Below are positions 11,041 to 21,466 of a stretch of 64,000 nt of DNA, piece after piece. The position numbers and the translations under genes were made by a program. The stretch is from Blumeriella jaapii (Eukaryota > Ascomycota > Leotiomycetes > Helotiales > Drepanopezizaceae), in NCBI GenBank assembly GCA_009599575.1, contig VWND01000016.1, positions 558,001 to 622,000 on the forward strand, given 5' to 3'. Position 1 is the stretch's first letter, and each line of letters begins with the position of its first letter. The notes under the pieces are model-generated. The model saw only the letters and a list, made by a program, of their open reading frames with translations, was not told the origin of the DNA and ran no database searches.

Positions 11041-11409
11041 TTTGTAAAAAAGTATAATAAAGCTCGTGGCCATTTAATTATATATTTTACGCTTTTTAAT
11101 TTTATTATTAACAATCGAATACAATCGTTTATTTTTTTTTTAATTACCAATTTCGGAAATCATAATGTAATTTTAAAAAAAGCTTGGTTGGCCGAATATT
11201 AAATTTTACTAAATTATAATAAACGCAAGCTTTATTAGCCGAAGTTTTATTCTTTTACAATTTTTTACGCTCGTTGTATTAAAGTCTTTTATTTGTATTT
11301 TCGAAAAATTCAATCTCGCTATTAAAACGACGTTGTAAAACGTAACAAAAACCTTAACCAATTGTAAAAGATTTACGACGCTATGCGAAACGCGAAAAAA
11401 TCGAATTTT

Positions 11410-11442
11410 ATTCGCGATGCCAATTTCGATAACGACGCTAAT
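11410..11442. repeat. 33-nt palindrome-ended repeat, copy in A2
   Basis: 33 nt, plus strand, begins ATTCGCGATGCC and ends GACGCTAAT. It lies at the same place in pol as the A1, A3, A4 and A7 copies. Confidence 0.85.
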
Positions 11443-11751
11443 AAAATAATATAAAAAATTATATTATTTTTTCAGGCTGCCGATTTTTTTTTTATTATTT
11501 TTTTTTTTTTTTTCCGTCGTCAAAACAGCTTTCCCGTTCTACGAAAAACAGTTACGCTAAAAACCGAAAAAAAAACCTTCGCCGCGATAGCCTTTCAGTT
11601 TAATATAATCGGTAGTTCAGATAAGCCACTTTTTAAACTTTTTAAACGATTAATTCGTAAACGAGTTTTTTAATTTATTGTTTGCTTAATTTTTATCTGT
11701 CAGATTATTATATACGCTTTCAAGCTGATTTTTAGAAAAGAAACAATTGAA

Positions 11752-13330
11752 GTGTTTTTAATCTTTTTATACGAAATCGACAGAATATTAAACGATTTTA
11801 CGTACAACACTTTTTTCAAAATCCAATCTTATAGTTTTTTCGAACGTTTCAAAACCAATAAAATATCGATTTCGACCTTTTTAACCAATCTAGCAAAGCT
11901 AACTTCGAATAAACTTTTTTTCGAATTTTTTTTTTCGAAATACAAAAACTTCGAACACGTGTTTTTTAAAGCCGCCAGTAACGAGCTAGCCTTTTACCGG
12001 CTTTACGACTATAAAATCGAGCTTATTATAAATAAAAAAAAACTGAAATACACTTTTTTATATAAAATATCGATTTTAAAGCTCGAGATTATTAAAATCT
12101 ATTTGCAAAATAATTTTAATAAAAGCTTTATCGAATTTTTCACCGCTTTTTTCGCTGTTTTAATGCTTTTCGCTAAAAAACCCGACGATTTATTACGTTT
12201 TTATATCGATTATCGAGCTTTTAATAATATTATTCGTAAGGATCGCTATCTTTTTTTTTTTATCGATAAGATTTTTGCTCGTTTTTCGGAAGCACGAATT
12301 TTTACGAAACTCGATATTCGTTAAGCTTTTTACAAAATTCGAATAAATTCCGCTAATAAAAAATTAACGACGTTTCGTACGCGTTACGACGCTTATAAAT
12401 GCAAAATGTTACTTTTTGGCTTTATTAATAAATCCGCAACTTATTAACGTTATATAAACGACGTTTTTTTCGATTATTTAAACGATTTTTATATTGCGTA
12501 TTTAAATAATATTTTTATTTATTCGTCCGACTTTTTAAAACACGCTATATACGTTCGTAAAATATTTTAAAAGCTTGCTAACGCTGAATTACAGGCCGAT
12601 ATTCGGAAGTTTGAATTTAACGTTATTCGGACCCGTTATTTAGGTTTTATTATTTTTATTAAAAATCTAAAAGTAAATCCAGAAAAGGTTTCCGTGATCG
12701 CTTATTAAAAGCCTTTTATTATTGTAAAAAATGTATAAAACTTTTTTGGTTTTTGTAATTTTTACCGACGTTTTATTCGAAACTACGATATAATTGCAAA
12801 GCCTTTAGTTTATTTGATTAAAATTAACGTTTTTTACAATTTCATTTTTAAATGTCAGAAAAGTTTCGACTTTTTTATACTAGCCTTTATTATTGCATCA
12901 GTTTTATAATATTATAAGCAAAACCTTTTTTGCATATTAAAAATTAACGTTTTCGACGGCGTAGTAGCTTTTGTGCTTTCGCAATTTTATAATAACGATT
13001 GGTTTTTAATCGTTTATTTTAGCAAAACCATAGCTTCCGCAAAGCTAAACTACGTCGTATACGATAAAAAAATGCTTATAATCGTAAAATTTCTAAGCAA
13101 TTTTCGTGCTGAATTAGCTAGCTTAATTTATTAAATTAAAATTATTATTAATTATAAAGCTTTAGAATATTTTATAACTTTCAAACTTTTAAACGTTCGA
13201 TAAATACGCTGAGCCGAGCTTTTCGCCGATTACAACTTTTTTATTACGTATAAACCAAATAAACACAACCTTTTGGCTGACGCATTAATACGTCGTACGA
13301 GCGAATTCGACCGCCAAAACTTTTTTAAAC
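11752..13330 (+). pseudogene. A2 reverse transcriptase and RNase H, inactivated
   Basis: Plus strand. The open stretch 11752-12324 holds KPDDLLRFYIDYRAFN and the KLDIR block. The polymerase box is YLNN at 12499-12510, with both aspartates lost. RNase H follows at about 12940-13330, with the SKTIASAKLNYVVYD stretch at about 13020-13070. The frame then enters the integrase. Confidence 0.82.
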
Positions 13331-13559
13331 GCATTTAACGCTTGCAAACTTTTTTTCGAGCAAATTAAATCGATTATCGTTTTTCAACTAAAAAACTTCG
13401 ACCTTTCACGGCTTTCGAAATAATTATTTTTATCGTTGAAATAATTGATTTTTCTTTCGTATTTCGTATCGTTAACTAAATTTTCCACGCTAATCGCATA
13501 GCTAGCAGCCTAATAGCTTTTCGAAAAAAACTTATACGAAACGCTACGAAAAAAAACGA

Positions 13560-15060
13560 TAATAATAATATTTCGTATATATTTAAACGCGATTTGCTGT
13601 TATATTACGGTCGCTTAATAATTTTAAACGTCGATTATTTTCGTTTGGCTTTTGTATAAAAAATGCACGACCAGATTTCTACCGCTTATTTTAGCGCTCG
13701 CAAAACTACGCAATTGCTTTCGGATTAATATTATTAGCGAAGTATAATAGTTTTTGTAAAATAATATTATCGCAATTGCTACGCTTATCGAAAAAGTTTT
13801 ATTTTAAAAAATAAGCGCTCCGGCTTTTTTTAGCTTTTTTTTGTTTTTAATTATTTTTAAAAACACGTTATAATAGATTTTTGCAATTTTAATAAAAATA
13901 AATACGATTACGATAACGTATTCGTAATAATAAATCGCTTTTCCAAGCAAGCTATTTCGATCTTTTGTTATAAAAATATCGACGTTCGAAGCTTCGCTAA
14001 ATTATATATATTTTACGTATATAAGTATTTCGGCTTTTTAAAAAATATTATTAGCGATCGTAGCCTTTAGTATTAATTTACCTTTTGGTCTGAATTAAAC
14101 AAAATATTCGGTACGCAATTAAAGTTTTCGACAGCCGTTTATTTCGAAACCGACGGTCAGACCGAAATTTACAACTAATACCTGCAAAAACGCTTTCGAT
14201 TTTTTATGAATTTTTATTAAAACAATTGGAGCGAATTTTTTTTAATAATGGATTTCGCTTAAATAGTCCTTTTTTACGAAAGTTTAAATAGCCTTTTATT
14301 TTTTGAAATTGTATACGATTATACTTTTTATATTAATTAAAACTGAAAGCTCGATATTTCCTTTTTTTTTTACTTTTTATACAAATTAAACGCAAACGAA
14401 GCTCGTACGTACGCTCGCCGCTATTACGACGCTTAAAACTTCGCTAAATCGCATTTTTAATAAGCCTACGACAAAATAAAAAGAAATACGAATAAATTTC
14501 GCCGCGCGATCGATTTTAACGTTAGCGATTACGTATGGCTCGATATGCGTTTATTTCCGATTTCCCGGCTTTTTCGCAAACTCGACAATTTTACAAACGG
14601 CTTTTTTAAAATTATAGCCAAAATTTTCGATAACGTTTTTAAGCTAGACTTTTTTAGTATTATAAACGTACATTTAGTTTTTTACGTTAGTCGATTGCGT
14701 AAAACAGCTGACGACGCGCTTTTAAATCAGGTTAATTTAGCTTTTAAATTTATTAATATAACTGATAAGCTTAAATATAAAATCGAAAATTTAATCGCCT
14801 GTCGAATACAGCGAAAAACCTTTTAATATAAAGCTTTTTAAATAAGCTTAAATAAAGACTTTACGTAATACTCCGCGTCTGATTTTATATACGCTTTTTT
14901 AAAAATGCGCGATTTTTATTTAACGTATAAAAAGTTTCCCGATTTTTTTGTAAAACTTGTAGATTGGCTGAAAGCGTATTCCGAAAGTTTAAATTCGTAC
15001 GATTATTTGGATAGCGACGTACTAATAAATAAAAGCTTAAGAACGCGCTTTTTTCGGACG
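13560..15060 (+). pseudogene. A2 integrase and chromodomain-like tail, inactivated
   Basis: The zinc-finger segment ends in QLLSD near 13725. The core keeps SDR near 14052-14060, but the Gly-Pro that follows is changed to Ser-Leu. The GPF-like C-terminal segment is open at 14545-14826, ending in a stretch that corresponds to the chromodomain-like tail, and the rest of that tail runs to about 15050. The polypurine tract before the 3' LTR is reduced to GGACGGGAAAATAA. Confidence 0.78.
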
Positions 15061-15069
15061 GGAAAATAA

Positions 15070-15333
15070 TATAACGATTTATTTTTTGCTTTTCGTGTTA
15101 TTTCAGCAATTACGTATAGCTGCAAGCTTTCTGGTTTTTTGATAGGTCTTTTTATTAATTATGAAAACTATTTATATATATAAAACATTTTTCTTTTAGC
15201 ATTTCTGCTTTCTGCAATTATTGATTTTAAATAAATATCTTTGTTATAAAACCAAAGGCTCGTTTCTTATATCATATGAACACGGCGACCAGTTGACTGA
15301 TCTCCCAGCCCTTCGACTGATTAGATCGTCACA
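15070..15333 (+). repeat. 3' LTR of A2
   Basis: Inner (left) edge is mutated to TATAACGATTTATTTTTTGC; outer (right) edge GATTAGATCGTCACA is intact. Length 264 bp. Confidence 0.92.
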
Positions 15334-15338
15334 GTTAT

Positions 15339-16017
15339 GAAATTGCGAAAGCATAAAAGCTACTACGCCGTCGGAAGCGTCAGTTTTTAATATACAAAAA
15401 AGGTTTTGCCTGTAATATTATAAAACTGATGTAATAATAAAAGCTAATATAAAAAGGTCGAAATTTTTCTAACATTTAAAAATAAAATTATAAAAAACGT
15501 TAGTTTTAATTAAATAAATCAAAAGCTTTGCAATTATATCGTAGTTTCGAACAAAACGTCGGTAAAAGTTACAAAAACCAAAAAAGCTTTGTATATTTTT
15601 TACAATAGTAAAAAGCTTTTAATAAGCGATTACGAAAACTTTTTCTGAATTTATTTTTAAGCTTTTAATCGAAATAATAAAATTTAAATAACGGATCCGA
15701 ATAACGTTGAATTCAAATTTCCGAATATCGGCCTGTAATTCAGCGTCAGCGAGCTTTTGAAGCATTTTGCGAACGTATATAATATATTTCAAAAAATCGA
15801 ACGAATAAATAAAAATATTATTTAAATATGTAATACAGAAATCGTTTAAATAATCAAAAAAAACGTCGTTTATATAACGTTAGAAAATTGCTGGTTTATT
15901 AATAAAGCTAAAAAATAGCATTTTGCATTTATAAGCGCCGTAACGCGTACGAAACGTTATTAACTTTTTATCAGCGAAATTTATTCGAATTTTATAAAAA
16001 GTTTAACGAATATTAAG
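15339..16017 (-). pseudogene. A3 fragment: RNase H and reverse transcriptase
   Basis: Minus strand, colinear with A1 2890-3560. The polymerase box region is near 15815-15840. It is bounded on the left by A2 and on the right by element C, whose target site TTAAG is at 16013-16017. Confidence 0.82.
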
Positions 16018-16168
16018 TATGACGGCCCGGTAATTACCCGGGCCAGCAAATGGTGCATCGCTTTACCATTAGGCCAACTGACCTAAAAGGTATAAAAATA
16101 GATTGAAAGATCTATTCTACGATGCATTATATAAGGGTTACGAAAATGCCCCGGACACAACCGTAACA
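16018..16168 (-). repeat. LTR of element C, left copy
   Basis: 151 bp, plus-strand ends TATGACGG and CCGTAACA (unmutated form probably TGTGACGG). Contains a 21-bp near-palindrome at 16024-16044 with arms GGCCCGG and CCGGGCC, a tRNA-like segment, and TTATATAAGGGT. Confidence 0.85.
16024..16085 (-). ncRNA. tRNA-like segment in the left LTR of C
   Basis: On the minus strand the segment contains TGGCCTAATGG, a 10 of 11 match to a Pol III box A, followed about 33 nt later by GGGTAATTACC in the place of box B and of the T-arm (flanked by CCCGG and CCGGG). It resembles a tRNA 5' half and T-arm, but the T-loop is not GTTCGANNC and no complete cloverleaf with a 7-bp acceptor stem forms. I read it as tRNA-derived, not a functional tRNA gene. 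Confidence 0.55.
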
Positions 16169-16439
16169 TTACTCCCTTCTAAAAATCGGTTCCGTCCCCG
16201 GCAACCGGTAGGCTTTCTGCTACGTTTTTTTAAAAAGCTTCTGAAACTTATATAGCCGATATAATTCCGATTACCGTGTTAAAGTAAAGCCAACGCTTCG
16301 TTTTATTGCGAAGCCTAGCGATTACTAAGTTTTTTTTAAAGCAAAAAAATCTCAGATTCTAAGAAATTTAGATTACGTATCCTCGCTTATACTGCCGCAT
16401 AATTCTCAGAATATACGCTATCAGATTAATTTATTTTTC
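16169..16439 (-). other. Non-coding interior of element C
   Basis: 271 bp without an open frame of note. The left end is the putative polypurine tract (minus strand AGAAGGGAGTAA, 16169-16180). No TGG-type primer-binding site is obvious at the right end. GC content is higher than in the surrounding A elements. Confidence 0.65.
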
Positions 16440-16590
16440 TATAACGGCCCGGTAATTATCCGGGCCAGCAAATAGTGCATCGCTTTACCATTAGGCCAAC
16501 TGACCTAAAAGGTACAAGAATAAATTAGAAAATCTATTCTACGATGCATTATATAAGGGTTACGGAAGTGCCCCGGACACAACCGTAACA
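16440..16590 (-). repeat. LTR of element C, right copy
   Basis: 151 bp, differs from the left copy only by transitions (for example TATAACGG versus TATGACGG, TATCCGGG versus TACCCGGG). The tRNA-like segment and the near-palindrome (16446-16466) are both present. Confidence 0.85.
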
Positions 16591-16591
16591 T

Positions 16592-16804
16592 TATGACAGC
16601 TGGCTTAAGGATGATCATAGTGAATGATATAGGCCGAAAGATACGCGTGTACGTTGAATACTAAGGTGAAAAGCTCTAAGGTACGAGAGGTCTGAACTAT
16701 TAAATACAAATTGGTGGGGGTCCGTGCGCAAACCTTAATCCTACCATTGGCAAATACCACTAGCAATTACCACTGGCAATCTACCACCGGCCAGGATCGT
16801 AACA
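16592..16804. repeat. Solo LTR-like unit B2
   Basis: 213 bp with ends TATGACAGC and GATCGTAACA and a perfect TSD AACAT (16587-16591 and 16805-16809), inserted exactly at the right end of element C. The first 145 bp match B1 (through GGTGGGGGTCCGTGCGCAA); the rest is an array of 13-bp units as in B3. Confidence 0.85.
16741..16795. repeat. Short tandem repeats in B2
   Basis: About four units of the type TACCACTGGCAAA, with small variations in length and base. Confidence 0.7.
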
Positions 16805-16809
16805 AACAT

Positions 16810-16954
16810 CAAGCTTCGTAAAAATTCGCGCTTTCGAAAAACGAGCAAAAGTTTTATCGATAAAAAGAAAAAATAGCGATTTTTACGAATAACATTATTA
16901 AAAGTTCGATAATCGATACAAAAACGTAATAAACCGTCGGGTTTCTTTAGCGAA
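16810..16954 (-). pseudogene. A3 fragment: reverse transcriptase N-terminal part
   Basis: Minus strand, colinear with A1 from about 3565 to 3710, between the insertions of C/B2 and of A4. The last 5 bp, GCGAA (16950-16954), are the left TSD of A4. Confidence 0.8.
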
Positions 16955-17218
16955 TGTGACGACTCACTCGTTTGCCCCTCGTGTCACCCCAGCAACTACG
17001 TATAGTTGCAAGCTCCCTGGTCTCCTGGTGGGTCTTCTATCAACTGTAGAGACTATCATGTATATAAGGCTCTTTCCTTTTAGCAACCTCTGCCTTCTGC
17101 AATTGTTAATTCTAAGTGAATATTTTTGTTACAGAATCAAAGGCTCGTTTTTTATATTATATGAATTCGGCGACCAATTGACTAATCTTTCAGCCTTCCG
17201 ATTGATTAAATCGTTATA
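16955..17218 (+). repeat. 5' LTR of A4
   Basis: 264 bp. The outer edge (TGTGACGACTCACTCG) and the first half are nearly unmutated; the inner edge reads ATCGTTATA. CATGTATATAAGG is a candidate TATA region. Confidence 0.92.
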
Positions 17219-17340
17219 TTATTAACAACTTTTTTTTTACGTTGGCGACGGCGTAAATTATTTTTTTCTCGAATTTCTTACGGGTTATATCAAAGTGATC
17301 GACCGGTCGTAAAAAGGCTTATTTTCGCATTTCGCGAAAA

Positions 17341-18690
17341 ATAGCTTTTGTTTAACGATTTTTTCTTTAGCAAAGCTTTTCAGCTTCTGTTATTATATTT
17401 TAATTTCCCTTTTTTTAATCAGCGAAAAAGCAGCCTCCCCCAAAAGCTTTTTTTTCTGAAAAACAGTTTTTTTCCCGAGGAAAAAAAAAACAAAAGAAAA
17501 GGCAAAGCGCCAACCATTTCGCTTGCCATCTTTTTGCAGCTTAGCGCTAAAAGCATTCAATTAAGACTTTTGCAAAATCAATTGAAAAAAGCGCAAAAGC
17601 GTAAACGACAACTTTTGGAAATTATACAATTGCGACAGACCTTTTAATTAAAGCGTTTGGTAAAATTTATCGAACGTGCTTTTGCCAATCGCGAATCTGC
17701 TGCTTTTTTTTTTTTCGCAACGTTTTATTTTAATTAATAAACGTTGCAAACCAACTTTCACGCTTTTCGCGAATTTTTTTTAGATTTTCTTATAACGGCC
17801 AAAATCCTAACGCGCTTTTTAAACGCTATGATTTCTATTTATTTGCTAATTTTCGACTAGTTCGTATAAAACGCGTTTCGAATCTTAAGTTTAAATTAAA
17901 TAATAATAAAAATTATAAAGCACGCTATTAAAAAACTAAAATTCTCGACAATTTCAAACTTTATTACGATTATTTTGCTAGCGATCGATTTCGCAAAAAT
18001 TATATATTCGATCAGACCGAAAACGTAGCAAAAGAGTTTTTTATTTCGCGTATTTTAAACCGTTCCGATTTTATATTTTTCGAAAAATTAATAAAAAAGG
18101 TCGCCGATTTTCTGGCCGATTTTTCAAATATTTAAAAGGCCGAAAACGAATTCAAAATACTTGTAATAAATACGCACGACGATTTTTAGCGGTTTTATTT
18201 GCGATTTTCCATTTTCGCAGCGAACGCTTAAATACGAATTAATAAATAGCTTCGAAACGCTTTTCGCGATAAAATACCAAAGCGTTTACGAAAAAAGCTG
18301 CATTTGAAATAAGCGCGTACAACGACTTTTAAAAATTAGCTTACCGCCGTCCGACAAAAAAAACAAAATTAATTGGCTAAACGAATTTTATACGCGAATC
18401 GCTTTTTAATTAAATTTATTATTTATTAAAATAGTAAATCTTTAATTAAAGCGTATTACGAATTAAATCGTACGTACGAAAATCGTTTAAATGCTTTATA
18501 AGCTTTTTTTCAGCCTTCTGCTATTCTTTTTTTTTTTCTACGCCAAAACGCTTTTTCTGGCGTTTTTTCCTTTCGATCGGACCAACGATAACGTTCGTTT
18601 TTTATTTTATATCAGAAAGTTTAGAAAGGCTAATTTGTACGACTTTTTACAGGCCGACCTTCGGTTTTATTCAAAAGCTTTTCTAAGCTG
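17341..18690 (+). pseudogene. A4 gag, inactivated
   Basis: The start codon position holds ATA (17341-17343), ATG in A1 and A7. From it one frame runs, apart from RIP-type stops, through a Lys/Gln-rich N-terminal part into the capsid, with the stretch DYFASDRFRKNYIFDQTE at about 17970-18025. A competing frame at 17348-17647 is open over the N-terminal part and gives a strong heptad-like coiled-coil composition, so which frame was original there is unclear without alignment. The C-terminal tail is at 18491-18690, shifted by one base. Confidence 0.7.
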
Positions 18691-18849
18691 ATAAATATAA
18701 ACGAAATCGAGCCGGCCGAAAATTCGCTTTTTAATAATAATAATTAAAACGAAAACCTTTTTTCAAACGATTTTCAAAACGCATACGAAAAAATTAAAAG
18801 CTTTCCCGCCAATCGAAAAAACTCTTAGGCCTAAGCAAAGCCTTTTTTT

Positions 18850-19040
18850 TAAGCGTATTACGCGATATGCGTTATTTTAACGTTCGAAAGCTTTTTAATA
18901 GCGATTTATTAACAATTTCCGTTATATTTATTAAAAATAGCTTTTCGTACAAAATAAAAGCGCTCGCCGATTTTGAAACGAACGGTTATGCGTTAATCGA
19001 TTCGGCGCTGATTAAGTTTTTTTTTTTTTTTTAAAACTTT
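18850..19040 (+). pseudogene. A4 protease, inactivated
   Basis: The frame starts at MRYFNVRKLFNSD near 18868 and includes the active-site region ALADFETNGYALIDS, with the catalytic Asp kept and the Ser-Gly pair lost. Long T runs follow. Confidence 0.75.
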
Positions 19041-19408
19041 TGATTTAATTTTTTTCGATTTTTTTTTTTATAAAAAAATATAATAAAGCTCGTAGCCATT
19101 TAATTACACATTTTACGCTTTTTAATTTTATTATTAACAACCGAATATAATCGTTTACTTTTTTTTTAATTATCAACTTCGGAAATTATAATATAATTCT
19201 AAAAAAAGCTTGGTTGGCCGAATATCAACTTTTATTAAACTGTAATAAACGCAAGCTTTATTGGCCGAAATCTTACCTCCCCACAGCTTTTTACGCTCGT
19301 TGTATTAAAGTTTTTTATTTGCATTCCCGAAAAATTCAATTTCGCCATCAAAACGACGCTATAAAACGTAACAAAAACCTTAACTAATTATGAAAGACTT
19401 ACGACGCT

Positions 19409-20624
19409 GTGCGAAGCGCAAAAAGATCGAATTTCACTCACGGTGCCAATTTCGATAACGACGCCAATAAAATACAAGAAATTACACCATCTTCCCAGGC
19501 TGCCGATTTCTTTTCTATTATTTCTTTTTTTTTTTTTTCTTTTTTTCCTTCGTCAAAACAGCTTTTTCGTTCTACGAAAAACAATTATATCAAAAACCGA
19601 AAAAAAGCTTTCGCCGCGATAGCCTTTCAGTTTAATATAATCGATAATTCAAACAAACCATTTTCTAAACCTTTCAAACGACCAATTCGAAAACGAATTT
19701 CTCAACCTACTGTTTACCCAATTTCCATCTGCCAAATTATTGCATACGCTTTTAAGCTGATTTTTAGAAAAAAAACAATTGAAATGTTTTTAACCTTTTT
19801 ATACGAAATCGACAAAATACTAAACGACTTTACGTTTAATATTTCTTTTAAAACCTAATTTTACAATTTTTTCGAACGTTTCAGAACGAACGAAATATCG
19901 ATTTCGACTTTTTTAACCAGCTTAGCAAAGCTAACTTCGAATAAATCTTTCTTCGAATCTTTTCCCCCGGAGTACAAAAACTTCGAATACGTATTTTCTA
20001 AGGCCGCTAGTAACGAACTAGCCTTTCACCGGCCCTACGACCATAAAATCGAGCTTATTATAAATAAAAAAAAGCTGAAATATATTTTTTTATATAAAAT
20101 ATCGATTTCAAAATTCGAAATTATTAAAACTTATTTGCAAAATAATTTTAATAAAAGCTTTATCGAACTTTCCACCGTTCCCTTCGCTGCTTTAATGCTT
20201 TTCGCTAAAAAACCCGACGGTTTATTACGTTTTTATATCGATTATCGAGCTTTTAATAACGTTATTCGTAAAAATCGCTATTTTTTTTTTTTTATCGATA
20301 AAACTTTTATTCGTTTTTCGAAAGCGCGAATTTTTACGAAACTCGATATTCGTCAAGCTTTTTACAAAATTCGAATAAATTTCGTTAATAAAAAATTAAC
20401 GACGTTTCGTACGCGTTACGGCGTTTATAAATGCAAAATGCTATTTTTTGGCTTTATTAATAAATCCGTAATTTATTAGCGTTATATAAACGACGTTTTC
20501 TTCGATTATTTAAACGATTTTTGCATTATATATTTAAATAATATTTTTATTTATTCGTCCGACCTTTTAAAACACGCCATATACGTTCGTAAAATATTCC
20601 AAAAGCTCGCTAACGCTGGATTAC
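19409..20624 (+). pseudogene. A4 reverse transcriptase, first part, inactivated
   Basis: Open stretch 19409-19858 covers the protease-polymerase linker, including the 33-nt repeat. The polymerase follows with KPDGLLRFYIDYRAFN (20211-20258) and KLDIRQAF (about 20339-20362). The polymerase box is YLNN at 20531-20542. The frame is cut at 20624 by D1 and continues at 43034. Confidence 0.83.
19436..19468. repeat. 33-nt palindrome-ended repeat, copy in A4
   Basis: 33 nt, plus strand, begins ACTCACGGTGCC and ends GACGCCAAT. In the open frame here it encodes THGANFDNDAN, without a stop. Confidence 0.85.
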
Positions 20625-20891
20625 TATAAAACGGTGATACCTTGTATTAATGGGAGTTGGTAGTTTTAGCTATGGTTAAGGCATGGACCCCTCCGAAACC
20701 CCCTGCTATTAACTACCTTTAACAGATATAAAAGCAAAGCACCCCCTTAGATAGTATTATAAGCATGCATTTCAATTTATACTTTTATTTATTTTTCTTT
20801 TTCTTTTTTCAGTTTTTTCTAAAAATTCTTTAAATTATTTTACTTACCGATATATGGCCGTATCAGTTTGGTTTTTTTATTTACTTTTACA
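20625..20891 (+). repeat. 5' LTR of D1
   Basis: 267 bp, starts TATAAAACGGTG and ends CTTTTACA. TATAAAAG at 20727-20734 is a good core-promoter candidate, conserved in all five D LTRs. Confidence 0.92.
20727..20734 (+). promoter_or_regulatory. TATA box in D1 5' LTR
   Basis: TATAAAAG lies about 100 bp into the LTR and is conserved at 27304, 38139, 42865 and 56038 despite strong mutation of neighbouring bases. Confidence 0.6.
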
Positions 20892-21466
20892 TTTGATAAC
20901 TTACGCAAAAATTCAAACTTCGGTGTTTCGTTTTTATATATTCGCCGATGCATTTTTCAAATTTATAATCAAAATCGATTTCGATATTTCGCTATTACGG
21001 CTTAAAAAACCTTTTATATGATGTTGTTCGCAGCTGCATTATATAAAGGACTTTTAATGGTTTTTTTTATTTTGCGCATAATTATTAAATTATAAAAGTG
21101 CAACATATTTTAGAAACGTTTGAAATTACGGTCAGGCAATTTTAAACCGTGCGAAGTTTAAAGCTCGAAAATCGCTTTTTTGTTTAAAAATAATAAATCG
21201 AATATTAGTTTATACGCTTCGACCGCTGCGCTCGGCCTTTTTAAACTAGATCTTTTTTGATTAAACGCCTGGCGAAAATTCAATCTTTTGATTTTACGCT
21301 TTGTGATTATAGCAATTACAATTTGCGGTTTTTTATTAAAAATAATAAGAAAATAGTTATACGTGTATTAGCCTGAGCCACGGAATATCGAAACCGTGGA
21401 TTATATAGCAATATTATATTAATTCAGTTAACTTATTAAAAAATAAGTTTTTAATATATTATTTAA
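20892..21466 (+). other. D1 untranslated leader
   Basis: About 575 bp between the LTR and the gag start, conserved in D2 and D3. It opens with TTTGATAACTTACGC, which in D2 is TTTGGTGACCTACGC and probably includes the primer-binding site. A hairpin with CCACGG (21378-21383) and CCGTGG (21394-21399) stems lies near the end. No long open frame is conserved. Confidence 0.6.

Larger units (their letters stand above)
8925..15333 (+). mobile_element. Element A2: complete family-A retrotransposon (plus) inserted in A3
   Basis: A full-length 6.4 kb copy lies on the plus strand with LTRs of 266 and 264 bp and a perfect TSD GTTAT (8920-8924 and 15334-15338). The target is the RNase H region of A3. Internal order is gag, protease, reverse transcriptase, RNase H, integrase, chromodomain-like tail. 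It is heavily mutated: the gag start is ATA instead of ATG and the polymerase box is YLNN. Confidence 0.93.
16018..16590 (-). mobile_element. Element C: miniature LTR retrotransposon (TRIM-like) with tRNA-like LTRs
   Basis: Two 151-bp direct repeats (16018-16168 and 16440-16590) flank a 271-bp non-coding interior. The TSD is TTAAG on the left (16013-16017) and TCAAG on the right (T at 16591/16809, CAAG at 16810-16813, separated by B2), differing by one RIP-type change. Read on the minus strand, a purine run AGAAGGGAGTAA directly precedes the left LTR, as a polypurine tract should, which sets the orientation. No protein can be encoded, so it would depend on another element's enzymes. Terminal repeats of this size with no coding region fit the TRIM class. 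Confidence 0.8.

Noticed and set aside
16024..16085. Functional tRNA gene
   Set aside because: Box A is good, but the T-loop is not canonical, no 7-bp acceptor stem forms, and the segment is duplicated as part of two LTRs.
16018..16590. Retrozyme (small LTR element with hammerhead ribozymes)
   Set aside because: I looked for CTGANGA and the matching GAAA in the hammerhead arrangement on both strands of the LTR and did not find it.
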